Shown here: one piece after another, positions 53,278 through 63,992 of the stretch
Layout of the letters: each line of letters starts with the position of its first letter
How positions within the stretch are numbered: the stretch's first letter is position 1
Source of the DNA: Euleptes europaea
Lineage: Eukaryota; Chordata; Lepidosauria; Squamata; Sphaerodactylidae
DNA length: 64,000 bases
NCBI RefSeq assembly: GCF_029931775.1
Contig: NC_079318.1
Coordinates: forward strand, 78,899,614-78,963,613
Direction: 5' to 3'
Translations under genes and position numbers: made by a program
Notes under the pieces: generated by a model
What the model saw: only the letters and a program-made list of their open reading frames with translations
Databases searched by the model: none
What the model was told of the DNA's origin: nothing

Positions 53278-53705
53278 ATTGGGAGAAATCTTCAGGAGGG
53301 GGTAAGAAAATGACACAGGCATACCCCTCATCCTCTGCCACTTCCAGGAGTAAGAGGGGAGAGGGAGCTATTATTCCAACCCCCCCTCTTCTCCTGCAAG
53401 AGTAAGGGGGGGTCTTTACCCTTGCAATCTATCTCCTATCCTGCCCTTTGCTCATTTGGAGGCCAGCTGCCCACAGACAAATACAGGAAATGATAAACGA
53501 ATTGAAAATAAAATGTTATCGTTGCGTTGCAATATTAAATCAATGGGGGAGCCACTTTTTAAATGCTGTGCGGCAGCATGGTCACCCGTTCTCAAAAGCA
53601 GAGCTGAAAAGACCCAACGGAGGGCTTGAACACACCTAACTGTTGTCTCTCCCCTCTTCCCCAAGTCCTGGCATAGAGGGACCCAGGAATCTGCTAATCG
53701 CCCAT

Positions 53706-53990
53706 TAAAAGGTAAAGGTCCCCTGTGCAAGCACCGGGTCATTCCTGACCCATGGGGTGACGTCACATCCCGACATTTTGTTTAGGGGGTGGTTTGCCAG
53801 TGCCTTCCCCAGTCATCTTCCCTTTACCCCCAGCAAGCTGGGTACTCATTTGACCGACCTTGGAAGGATGGAAGGCTGCGTCAACCTTGAGCCGGCTACC
53901 TGAAACCAACCGTTGGGATCGAACTCAGGTCGTGAGCGGAAGCTTGGACTGCAGTACTGCAGATTACCACTCTGCGCCACGGGGCTCCTG
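53706..53990 (-). repeat. tRNA-derived SINE, GTGGCGCAGAG family
   Basis: Reverse copy: starts with 'taaaggtcccctgtgcaagc' and ends with 'accactctgcgccacggggc'. On the minus strand it has a tRNA-like head (gtggcgcagagtggtaa, B box gttcgatccc). Full copies here and at 62346; a partial one at 59118. Common in squamates. Confidence 0.85.
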
Positions 53991-55180
53991 ATTTGCCCAT
54001 TAGGGAAACTTATATATAGCCCATCAATTACATGGACATTTCAATTACATGGACATTTTCTCAACAGGCAATCAGCAGCTTTCATTTTTTAAATGCTAAA
54101 ACTGGAATGGTATTGTGTCTAGAATTCATCAGGTGAACTAAACACGACACAGCTTCCAGAATTAATTTCTGGGACAAATGAGTCAGTTAAACCTTATGCT
54201 TTCTGACTCAGCCTGGCAATTTATTGTACTGCTTTATCTCCTTGTATAAATATTAAAGAAAATCCCTGAGAAAATGCAACTTTTGTGCATATATGTCGAT
54301 ACTGACTCAAAATAATAATTTTGCTGGGGAAAAGTAACCATAGACGAGTCATTCAGTACCTTTTGGCCCACTGGAAGGGATGCTTAGATATCTTAAAGAA
54401 CATGTTAACAACAGCCATTATGGGCTTGTACAGAAAACGCTTACTGCAGCCAAAATTCTTAATGGCACTTAATCAAAGATACCATCACTTAAAGGATGGA
54501 TTATTAAGAACTGAGAGGTGGCAGAAACGGCAAAGTTGACAGAATATACAGGCAGGGAAAAGGAATAGGATACTTTTTTAAAAAACTGTTCTGGAAATCT
54601 TTTATTGGTTTGTCAAAAAGGTACAATCTAGATTCGTATACTTAGAATGCATTCCGTATGTTTATGACTGTGAGTGCTATGACTTTAACAAACAAAAAGC
54701 TACAGGGCAAAACAGGTACCCAGATGCCCCTGGGAAAGCTGATAAATTAATTAGGATAGGGGAGTCCCATCCTCTGCCTCTGAACAAGGAAGTTACCTTC
54801 AGCCATCAGCTAATTACAGCCACTAGTAGATTGGCTTTTGCACATTTCTGTGCCACTTCTCTCCTGCCTGTGCACCAAGTCTGTGGCGATGGATACCACA
54901 AATTCTCCACTGCGTGACCAAAGGCATGCTGAGCTGTCCTGATATGACTTACGTTGTAGTTTCAGTAGAGCAGCTTCACTGGTAACTTGATTTATATGGT
55001 GAAGATAAAGGGGGAGCTTTACCCTCCCACCCCCAGGACCAACAAGAAACAACAGATGGGCAGCCATTTGTTGCCTGCAAAGGTGGAATTGCCCTTCAGT
55101 CCTCTGCAACATGTCCCAGCATGCAAGGCAGCTGCTTATCCCCTCTACTGTTTGTGCAGCTTGGGTTCGAGGAACTGTTG
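53990..55180. other. spacer without recognised features
   Basis: AT-rich at 54000-54700. An open stretch at 54321-54539 has no recognisable similarity. Nothing supported. Confidence 0.4.
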
Positions 55181-55182
55181 GC

Positions 55183-55300
55183 ATAAGAACATAAGAAGAG
55201 GATCAGACCAGCGGTCCATCTAGACCAGCATCTTGTTTCACACAGCAGCCAACCAGTTCCCCTGGAAGGCCAATGAAGAGTGCACAGAGGCCGAGGCCTT
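55183..55300 (-). repeat. L2-like LINE 3' tail
   Basis: 'taagaacataagaagaggat' + 'cagaccagcggtccatctag', and 'cacacagcagccaaccagtt'. Truncated. Confidence 0.7.
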
Positions 55301-55497
55301 CTCTGACATTGCCTCTCGGCGCTGTATTTCAGAGGTTTGCTGCCTCTGAATATGAAGATTCCCTTTAAACCACATGGCCGGTAGCTACTGAAGGACCTTG
55401 CGATCTGAGTGGAGGAACACAGCTCACCTGACCCTGTATCTCTTCTTTGCATCCTCTTGCCCTCCCCTTCCCTATTCCACGAGCACCGAATCCAAAC

Positions 55498-55960
55498 TGA
55501 ATCATAGAGTTGGAAGGGACCACCAGGGTCATCTAGTCCAACCCCCTGCACAATGCAGGAAATTCACAACTACCTTCCCCCCCACACCCCCAGTGACCCC
55601 TACTCCATGCCCAAAAGATGGCCACGGTGCCCTCCCTCTCATCATCTGCCTAAAGTCATAGAATCAGCCTTGCTGAAAGAGGGCCATCTAGCCTCTGCTT
55701 AAAAACCTCCAGGGAAGGAGAGCTCACCACCTCCTGAGGAAGCCTGTTCCACTGAGGAACCGCTCTGTTAGAAAATTCTTCCTAATGTCTACACGGAAAC
55801 TCTTTTAATTTCAACCCACTGGTTCTGGTCCGACCTTCTGGGGCAACAGAAAACAACTCGGCACCCTCCTCTACATAACAGGCCTTCAAGTACTTGAAGC
55901 CCAGGCATTCACCCTCGTCTTCCCCCGCCCACCCCCATCCCTGTGATCCAGTACCAGAAA
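55498..55960 (-). repeat. CR1 LINE 3' region
   Basis: Reverse copy of about 460 bp: 'gaatcatagagttggaaggg' at the 3' end, then 'tcttcctaatgtctacacgg' and 'ggttctggtccgaccttctg'. Lies just past the 3' end of ZNF512. Confidence 0.88.
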
Positions 55961-56371
55961 AAGAGCTGTTTTATACAATTAACAAGTCAACCGCTGCAGA
56001 GCTTTGCAGCTGGCAAAGAAGCCACGGAAGGAAATCCCCACCCCACCCCTTATGACTGCACTTGTCATTCGAGGAGCCAGTAAAGTGAACCAGCAGCCAG
56101 AGAAAAAAAGATTGACGCTGTGCATGTTGACTTAGAAGCCAACCCCACACAGCTCGATGGGGCTTGTACCCATCTAACTGTCCGGAGAACTGCAGAGTGA
56201 GTCTCTTAGACAACGAATGAAGCCAAACATGATCAGGGGGGCGGGCAGGCAACTCAGAGTCCCTCGCTGGCTCCCCTTTCTGAAGCCCTGGCCTTCTCCA
56301 CTGGGCCTACGTGCCAGGCTTCCAGGAGGCGGCCTGCTCTGCCCCTTCCTCTCGAGGGCTGCTGCTGGGGC

Positions 56372-56659
56372 TTATTTCCTCCCCTTTTTGTGTCCATGTT
56401 TCGGAGGGTGAGCGTCGTCTTCCTCGCTGCTCCTGCTTTCGCTGTCTGCGGGGTGAGAGAGGCCTGCCTTCCCTCTCTGCTGGCTCTGCTGTGCGCCCGC
56501 CCGGGGGGACTTCTTCGGAGACACGGTCCTAGGGCGCCTCTTGCGGCTGCGGCTCCCCAGATGCTTCTTGCGCTGCCGCTTCTGCTCCGCTCCTTTCTGC
56601 CGCAGCTTCATCAGCTTCTCGAAACTCTTGGTGGTGTTGGTGTTAACGTCGAACCAGTC
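56372..56659 (-). CDS. ZNF512: ZNF512 last exon
   Basis: 96 codons from [16 protein letters not shown] to HKKGRK and TAA; human has [18 protein letters not shown]. Basic, Ser-rich tail. Acceptor gtcttcttctcag. Confidence 0.96.
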   Translation of the reverse strand, partial: DWFDVNTNTTKSFEKLMKLRQKGAEQKRQRKKHLGSRSRKRRPRTVSPKKSPRAGAQQSQQRGKAGLSHPADSESRSSEEDDAHPPKHGHKKGRK

Positions 56660-59600
56660 CTGAGAAGAAGACAACACAAAACAAGGCGGTGTTTTGTGAG
56701 TAGGTGTGGAAGGGGGCAAGCAGAGCGAGCACGTCTGAGTCGCTGCTGTCCTTAATCAGCTGCCGTTACCTACACAGCTAGAGGGAAGACCTCCCCTGGG
56801 CATCACAGGACGTTCTTTGCAAACAGAAATGCCTAGGTCAGCGGTTCCCAAACTGTGCTCCACGAAACATCTCCTAGTGCTCCGTGAAGAGATTGGAAAG
56901 AAAAATACTACTGTCGTTCGGTTTAGTTCAGCGGTTCCCAAACATTCTGAGTCATGGAGTACTTTTCAGGAGAGAAATTAGTCAACACTAATTTTCACAT
57001 AGCACCTATATACTAAACCAAATGAGAGTAGTGGTTAAGAGTGGTGGATAGGAGCGGTGGAGTCTGATCCGGAGAACCGGGTTCGATTTCCCACTCCTCT
57101 ACATGAGCAGTGGAGGCTAATTTGGTGAACTGGATTTGTTTCCCCACTCCTACACACGAAGCCAGCTGGGTGATCTTGGGCAAGTCGCAGCTCTCTTAGA
57201 GCTCTCTCAGCCCCACACAGGGTGTCTGTTGTGGAGAGGGGAAGGGAAGGTGATTGTACGCCGGTTTGAGTCTCCCTTAAGTGGTAGAGAAAGCTGGCAT
57301 ATAAAAACCAACTCTTCTTCTTTCCAATCTCGTCACCAACTAGGAGACGTTTTGCGAAGCACCAAGTGCTTCGTGGAGCACAGTTTGGGAACCGCTGCTT
57401 TAGTATAAAGTACTTCATGGCTCAATAAGTGTGGGAACCACTGGCCTAGGTCATCCTTGGCAGCTCCAACTAAAGAATCTCATACAGCAAGTGATGGAGA
57501 AAGCTTGTCTGCTGAGGCCCTGCAGGGCTCCCGGCAGTCAGAACTGATAACCTAAGAGACGTAGGGCCAGACTTGGTACACAGCGGCCTCACATGCTCAT
57601 CCCAAAGCGGGAAGGTTGTGTGACCAAGGGCTAGGGGGAGAGGCCTGCCCCCCCCAGCACCCCACATTTCTTACCTCAGCATGCACCGTGTTAATGTGGT
57701 ATTTGACTCCGCTCTCAGACACAAACTCCTTCTCACACAGCAGACACTTGTATTTTCCAGCCTCAAATTCACCCTACAGTTGGAGGGAAAGAAATAATAG
57801 AAGCACAGAGTTGGAAGGGAACCACCAGGGTCGTCTAGTCCAACCCCCTGCCCAATGCAGGAAATTCACAACTGCCTCCCCCCTCCACACCCCCGGTGAC
57901 CTCTACTCCATGCCCAGAAGAGCCCCCCCTCCAAAAAAAAAAACCACCCTCCAGGATCTCTGGCTAATTTGGTCTGGAGGAAAATTGCTTCCTGACCCTA
58001 AAGTGGTGATCGGCACTACCCTGGGTGTGCAAGAAAGGTCCACGAGAGCCAAACACTGATGCAAACTGATTTTCATAACATTCCCAGCGGTGACCCTAAA
58101 CTAAGACAGAAGGCGACAACCAGCTCTGGGTTCTTTCCAGATTGCTTCTCAGGTTAGGTCATTGGCTCTGTCTGGGGGGCGTGTCTCCTCAGAGCTGGTG
58201 GACTCCAGCTGGATGCTGAGGCAGAAGCCCCCCCCCCTCCCCAACACACAGCTTGCTGAACTGCACCCAACCGTAAAGGAAGAACTGGTACACGTACCAG
58301 GGTGCAGCTCCCCAGGTGGGCTTTGAGTCCTGAGATGCTGCTGTAGACACACTCGCAACCCTGGAGCAGAACAAGAAAAAGGGGAAACCAGTTACCACCC
58401 CAGCATGGCTCAAGGCCAACCGATGTTAGGCCGTTGGCTGCAAGCGAAGAGAGTTGGCAAATTGCTAGAAGCTATAAGGAAGGCTGAAGACCTTGGCCAG
58501 CGGCCACAATAATTGAAGCTGGAGGCTACAGAGTTATTATTTCAGAAGATTTGAGCTGGAAACTTGGAGGATCGCTCAGCAGCCTCTGCTCGGCACTTTT
58601 TAGGGGCTTCAGTCCTGACCCCCTCCTCCCCTTACAACATGGCAGCAGGAGAATGACAGCTATGGTGTCACCGGAAAGGGAAGAGGTGGCCCCGGCCGGA
58701 GATTACACATCCCCGCAAGCCAGCTGACCACAGAAAGCGGACAGTTCTGTTGTGTGCTCCCCTAAGCCAAGCATGGCCTTCCACCATTACCTGGTTGGGG
58801 CAGTGGATCCGTCGGTACATCTTTATCTCCGATTTCCACTTGCACAGAACCTCCTGGCTAACAGCGGGCAGCCCTGGCCGAGTGTACTTCAGCTGAAACC
58901 GGAGAGAGTAAATCCAGAAGGCAGAGTGAATAGCAGCCCCTGGAAAGTCCTGGAGACACCTGCAAATACCATTCTACGCAGACAGCCACCATCTAACATG
59001 GTTACAACTGTCTCTGTAGAGAGCCTCCCCTCCCATGGTCATAATGATCTGTTGCTGCCAGAGAAGTTCCATGCCAAGTTAGGGGAGCAGCGGTCATAGA
59101 GATACAGCAGAACCCAACAGGTAAATGTAATCCCCTGTGCAAGCACCAGGTCATTACTGACCCATGGGGTGACGTCATATCACGACAATAACTATGCAAA
59201 CTATGTTTACGGGGTGATTTGCCATTGCCTTCCCCAATCGTTTACCCTTAACCCCCAGCAAGCCGGGAAACCAGCAACCCTCTCAGAGTGCCAAGAATCT
59301 CTAATTTCAGTGATGAAGACCATTAAGGCTTCACAGGGGGGGGGGGGGGAAATGAACATACCCAAGCTTGCGAATGGTCCTAAAAGTCAACCTGTAGCCT
59401 GGATATGACTTTCCAACAGGAGCACAAGAGTCTGCACACAAACTTCTTGTTTTTCTAGAGGATCCCATTCCCTACAATTCTGTAACACTCTCCTGGGAGT
59501 AATCCCTATTGAACAGACCTGAACAGGATTCTGAGAAGGCTTGCTTAGGATGGCACTGCAAGGGAAGTTAAATCTTTGTTGGGAAACTGGGATTGGTGCT

Positions 59601-62600
59601 AGGTAGATGCCAACTGCATCTTTGCTTGCACGCTGCTTGTGGGAGCTCGTTAAGATTAGCCCAACTGACTTCTGACACTAGGTAAGAACACCAAATCTAT
59701 ATTCCAGACAAAACTACCCAGGCACAGTAACATGGAAGTCAAAAGGCCAGGAAATGCCACGCGGTCCCTTCTCACACCTTCCGGTCATCAGGAACAAGAT
59801 CCTGCAGGACTTTCCTCTTTGGCCACTCCTTGGCCAACTCCTCATTGGCCAGCTCATGCAAGTAGTAGGCAGCCACCTTGGCAGATTTCCTTTGAACCCG
59901 GCCTCCACCGCTGGGCTCGGTGTCAGCCTCCTTCTGGCAAGCAGGCCGGACTTCTTCATGGAGAAAAGTAACCTGGCAAGAAGAACCAAGAAAGACTCCA
60001 TGGTCACCGTTCTGCCTGCCTGCGCCACGCTAATTCTCCCCACCAGCCTAGCACGAGAAGCCACTGGAGTCAGGAAGGAAACAACCCCTTGAACGGGCAC
60101 TTAGCCAGGGCAGCCCTCTCATTTGCAGCAGCTCTCTCAGGCCTACCTCACCAAGGAAGCAAGGGGCAGAAGCATCATTTCCTTCCCTCTGATTAAAGCT
60201 CTTTTGATCAAATATCTTGAGCAGTCATAGAATCATAAGAGTTGGAAAGGACCACCACACGTTCATCTAGTCCAACCCTCTGCACAATGCAAGAAATTCC
60301 AAACTACCTCCCCCCACCCCACACTCCCAGTGACCCCTACTCCATGCCCAGAAGATGGTCAAGGTGCCTTCCCTCTCATCATCTACTTAAGGTCATAGAA
60401 TCAGCATTGCTGACAGATGGCCATCTAGCCTCTGCTTAAAAACCTCCAGGGAAGAAGAGCTGACCACCTCCCGAGGAAGCCTGTTCCACTGAGGAGCTGC
60501 TCTAACTGTTGGAAACTCTTTTGATTGAATTTCAACCCATTGGTTCTGGTCCAACCTTCTGGGGCAACAGAAAACAACTCAGCACACCTCCTCTATATGA
60601 CAGCCCTTCAGGTACTTGAAGATGGTTATCATATCCCCTCTCAGTCTTCTCCTCTTCAGGCTAAACATACCCAGCTCCTTCAACCTTTCCTCATAGGACT
60701 TGGTCTCCAGACCCCTCACCATCTTTCTTGCCCTCCTCTGGACATGTTGCAGGTTGTCATGTGCCCGCCAGGAGCATTCTACTCTGAGGGCACAGCTGAG
60801 CTTTGCATCTTCCCTCTTTCCTAAGTCTACCTGCTCTGCAACCCTGCCAGTGGCAAAAGCCTGCTCCCCACAGAAGACTTGCTTTTTGAAACAGGGAAGA
60901 GGAGACAAAGGGAAGAATGCTCATATGCATGCATGTTTCCTAGTCAATCCCCCCCATCACCACAGTGACTCACCGGTCCATGTTCAGACTTCATGTGGTA
61001 AACGAGGCCAGCCTTAGATTTGTAACACTTGCTGCAATGGTGGCACTTGAGAGCCAGCTTCTCCAGCTCGGCAGCTGCCTTCCCACACTTCTGGGCATGG
61101 TAGAGGTAGCCCATGACGGTGGTGAAGCTGCCTGTGCAGCCCTGGGAAGGAAGGCAAAAGCACACAGAACGAACATTCAGAAACCTACTTGATCCTGACG
61201 ACAGAAAGAGTCCTTGCAATTCTTGACCCTCTGAAACTTGTCAAGTCTGGGAAAATGAGGGGGCTGCTCTGCACCATGGTGGCACACAAAGCACAAGTGT
61301 GGGAGGGGACCTCAATGGTGGGAGCCAGACCCTCTTCCCTCTCCCCATCAAATAGGAAAAGAATACCACCAGCCAGAGTGATCCCAAGAGAGTCCGTTCC
61401 TCATCGCTAACGCACACCTCCACCCAGGTAACCCTGAGCCAGCAACAGGATGCAAATGAAGGCCCAGGCAGCTCCTGCCACTCACCTCTCTCATGCACTT
61501 GAGCTTCCCCATCCGTTTCAGCACTGTCCGCAGGCGGTCTCTCTCGCTCTGCTCGTCCAGCTGGCCCCCCACCTTCGCCACGGGCTGTGTGCAAAGCAGG
61601 AAAGGAAAAGGGTGACCCTGGGCCATCGCCTCCAGGGAACGGCTCTGGATTACAATGCCACACCTGAAGGAGGACGTACTCAGGAGCTGAGGATGTACTT
61701 TAGGAACTAACTCCTAAAGCAGAAACTTGGGATCCTCGTTATGACAGACTAGAGCCAGAGTGGTGTAGTGGTTAAGAGTGGTGGTTTGGAGCAGCGGACT
61801 CAAATCTGGAGAATCAGGTTTGATTCCCCACTTCTTGTGGGGAGGGGAAGGGAAGGTGATTGTAAGTCGGTCTGATTCTCCCTTAAGTGGCAGAGAAAGT
61901 CGGCATATAAAAACCAACTCTTCTTCTTCTTCTAAAAGCGGCTGCGAATGTATTTGGTTTACAGTGCTAATTGTTTCAGGTCCTGCAGTGAAGAATCTGG
62001 GGGATGGAGGGCACAGCAGTAATCAACAACCTTCTGCATTCCAGTGTAGGGTATTAGGAGCCAACTCAGCTAACATAAAAAAAACAGGTTAGTCAAAGGT
62101 CCCTAGCAGAGCGGGGAGGCCTGTCCCATCATTTGCTGTGACAACAAAGCAAGTTTATAAGAGATACAGGGTCAGCAGCTTTTCCAGCCTTGAAGACCAA
62201 GGCTGTTTGTTGATGTACAACATCCACCTTACCAGGCTATTATGGTCTGCCATGACGTGGTACTTCATTCCTGCCAGAGACCGCAGCTGCTTCCCACAGT
62301 GTTGACATGTGAAGACCTCCTGGGATTAACAAAACACATTAGCAAGGTAGTCCCCTGTGCAAGCACTGGGTCATTCCTGACCCATGGGGTGACGTCACAT
62401 CCCGATGTTTACTAGGCAGACTGTTTACGGGGTGGTTTGCCAGTGCCTTCCCCAGTCGTCTACACTTTACCCCCAGCAAGCTGGGAGCTCATTTCACTGA
62501 CCTCGGAAGGACGGAAGGCTGAGTCAACCATGAGCCAGCTACCTGAAACTGACTCCCGCCGGGATCGAACTCAGGTTGTGAGCAGAGCTTTTGAGTGCAG

Positions 62601-63992
62601 TACTGCAGCTTACCACTCTGTGCCACGGGGCTCCTAATCAGTCCTTACTACTAGATTTTTCTCTGACTACAGGTCCTGAAACCCCTAAGAAACTGGGCCG
62701 TTCCTTTTTCTGTCTGTCTCTCACACACAAACATACACACACAGAAGGAACATTTTAGGAGCTGCCTTGTTTATTCCTCAGTCCAACAGATAAGGAACAG
62801 AGAGAGCTGGAAGTACTGTTTAGAAAGCACTGTGTCCAAACTATGCCAAAATTTGAAGGAGAAAGCCTCTGTTTTTCTGTACATGCCATATAAACAGCCT
62901 GGCATGAACTATTTCCCTCTCCTATAGGATGAGATAAGGAAACAATATCCTGGGGCTGTAAAAACTCAACTGCAAAGGAAGCCTGCCCTAGCTGCAGAAG
63001 CTCCTGCCTTGGGTTAGGAGAAAATGGCCTGGGGGAAGCTGGCCTCCCGTTGACTCACCCGCTGGCAGTTGGCCATGTGCTTTTTCAGTCCTTCGACTGT
63101 CTTCCTCACGACAGCTCTGCAGGTTGGGCAAGTGACACGACCCTTATCCAGAATCGCCAAATGCCACCGCTCCTCTTGACTGCCTGCCAGAGAATGGGAG
63201 GATCCAGTTTTTCAGTGTAGCCTGAAGATTATCCATACATACCCTCCTCTTTAAGAGAGGAACATAGGACGCTTTACATCACAGGCATGGGGAGGGGTAA
63301 TGGGTGTTCTAACAAGGAGCTTTAGTCGTGTATACATGCTCTAACTACAGGGTTCTCCTTGTGAGAGACTATAAAAGAAGGTGGACTCCAGGTGCAGCTG
63401 AGGTTTCCAGCTACCTTCATGTACTAATAACAACAATACTAATTCTCATTCTATAGTGTGTTCAGGGATCCAAGTACTTTACATGCTATCCTTAGAACAG
63501 GTGAACAACAACAACAATTTATTTGCAGTCATAGACCATCAAATAAAGCAAATTTGCATAGTTAAATAGTACAGGATAAAAACAAATACAAAATAGATTT
63601 GCTATTAAAATGGTTAAATAGTTAAAATAGTTACTTAGAACAGGTCAGTATTACTATACCAATATGATGGAAAGATGGTTGAGGCCAAGAGAGTAGCTTG
63701 CTTAAGGCCACTTCCTGAGTTCATGGCAGAGGTGCAGTTTAGACCAGCAACCTCCTAGATCACAACACATTCTCACAGCCGCTACGCTATGCTAGCTCCC
63801 CTAGTTGCACACTCCAGCAAGTCCCTCTGCAACCACCTATGCACCTTCTGGGTCTGGGCACACATAGGAGGCCAGATGCATGGCTGTTTCTTCAGTGTCA
63901 GTGAAGACCGGAGAGCACCACCAAGGACCAGAGCTGAAGCTTGCGTCCAACACCAAGGACCCTGTACAGCAACCAGTTCCCTGTGCTTTACC
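56372..63992 (-). CDS. ZNF512: zinc finger protein 512, C-terminal part
   Basis: Nine complete minus-strand exons (listed separately) join without a break into about 406 residues to TAA at 56372, with a probable tenth at the right edge. ZNF512 is a nuclear zinc-finger protein thought to bind chromatin; recent work links it to pericentromeric heterochromatin. Fingers in order: [99 protein letters not shown] and [17 protein letters not shown]. Atypical C2HC and C2H2 fingers alternate with linkers such as [16 protein letters not shown]. The C-terminus is Lys/Arg/Ser-rich and ends HKKGRK, as human ends HKRGRK. The N-terminal third lies beyond position 64000. Confidence 0.97.
56839..57443. mobile_element. 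compound hAT-type element with interleaved ends
   Basis: Outer 8-bp duplication gcctaggt is perfect (56831-56838, 57444-57451). Inside, terminal repeat pair A (56839 'cagcggttcccaaactgtgc' with 57377-57403) and pair B (56932 'cagcggttcccaaacattct' with 57415-57443) overlap as A-B-A'-B' rather than nest. A Sauria SINE (57023-57318) sits in the middle. In the ZNF512 intron before the last exon. Confidence 0.85.
57023..57318 (+). repeat. Sauria-type SINE inside the hAT compound
   Basis: 'gagtagtggttaagagtggt' to 'ggcatataaaaaccaactct' + (tct). Younger than the hAT element it splits. Confidence 0.92.
57675..57773 (-). CDS. ZNF512: ZNF512 exon, finger 6
   Basis: 33 codons, [17 protein letters not shown] to YHINTVHAE, phase 0. 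Human [16 protein letters not shown]. Donor GTAAGA. Confidence 0.97.
57800..58045 (-). repeat. CR1 3' end, ZNF512 intron
   Basis: Reverse copy, 'gaagcacagagttggaaggg' to 'ctggaggaaaattgcttcct'. Starts 27 bp outside the finger-6 exon. Confidence 0.85.
58298..58360 (-). CDS. ZNF512: ZNF512 exon, finger 5
   Basis: 21 codons, [16 protein letters not shown] to GSCTL, phase 0. Human [17 protein letters not shown]. Donor GTACGT. Confidence 0.97.
58791..58892 (-). CDS. ZNF512: ZNF512 exon, linker to finger 5
   Basis: 34 codons, [16 protein letters not shown] to IHCPNQ, phase 0. Human [19 protein letters not shown]. Donor GTAATG. Confidence 0.97.
59118..59275 (-). repeat. tRNA-derived SINE, GTGGCGCAGAG family, truncated
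   Basis: 'taatcccctgtgcaagcacc' to 'acccccagcaagccgggaaa'; the tRNA-like head is missing. ZNF512 intron. Confidence 0.85.
59778..59972 (-). CDS. ZNF512: ZNF512 exon, conserved linker
   Basis: 65 codons, [14 protein letters not shown] to QDLVPDDRK. The segment [19 protein letters not shown] is identical to human. Donor GTGTGA. Confidence 0.97.
60225..60790 (-). repeat. CR1 LINE 3' UTR and RT end
   Basis: Longest CR1 copy in the window. Read in reverse it ends with the usual 3' UTR, and its inner part translates to [20 protein letters not shown] and [17 protein letters not shown], the C-terminus of CR1 ORF2. ZNF512 intron. Confidence 0.93.
60974..61141 (-). CDS. ZNF512: ZNF512 exon, fingers 3 (end) and 4
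   Basis: 56 codons, [18 protein letters not shown] to KSEHGP. Human SIMGYLYHVRKCGKGAAE. Donor GTGAGT. Confidence 0.97.
61486..61584 (-). CDS. ZNF512: ZNF512 exon, finger 3 start
   Basis: 33 codons, [16 protein letters not shown] to KLKCMRE; human [19 protein letters not shown]. Donor GTGAGT. Confidence 0.96.
61750..61932 (+). repeat. Sauria-type SINE with internal deletion
   Basis: Head 'gagccagagtggtgtagtgg' joins directly to 'cttcttgtggggaggggaag' and the tail; about 130 bp of the middle is absent. ZNF512 intron. Confidence 0.9.
62233..62319 (-). CDS. ZNF512: ZNF512 exon, finger 2
   Basis: 29 codons, [17 protein letters not shown] to ADHNSL, phase 0. Nearly identical to human. Donor GTAAGG. 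Confidence 0.97.
62346..62634 (-). repeat. tRNA-derived SINE, GTGGCGCAGAG family, full length
   Basis: 'aggtagtcccctgtgcaagc' to 'ccactctgtgccacggggct'. Starts 27 bp upstream of the finger-2 exon acceptor on the minus strand. Confidence 0.88.
62640..63055. other. ZNF512 intron, no repeat recognised
   Basis: Single-copy-like DNA with a short (ca)n at 62722-62742. Nothing else. Confidence 0.5.
63059..63179 (-). CDS. ZNF512: ZNF512 exon, finger 1
   Basis: 40 codons plus one base, [17 protein letters not shown] to KHMANCQR. Human LEEQWYLEIVDKGSVSCP. Finger of C-C-H-C type. Acceptor ctctggcaggcag, donor GTGAGT. Confidence 0.96.
63470..63800 (-). repeat. old tRNA-derived SINE with AT-rich insertion
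   Basis: 'ccaagtactttacatgctat' and, after an AT-rich interruption with (aac)n at about 63505-63635, 'gcttgcttaaggccacttcc' to 'gctacgctatgctagctccc'. The interruption repeats the word 'ttagaacaggt' on both sides (63492 and 63636), which looks like a target duplication of about 11 bp. Confidence 0.6.

Noticed and set aside
60579-60908. 109-codon minus-strand open frame as a host gene
   Set aside because: The conserved part is the end of CR1 ORF2, inside a CR1 copy in a ZNF512 intron.
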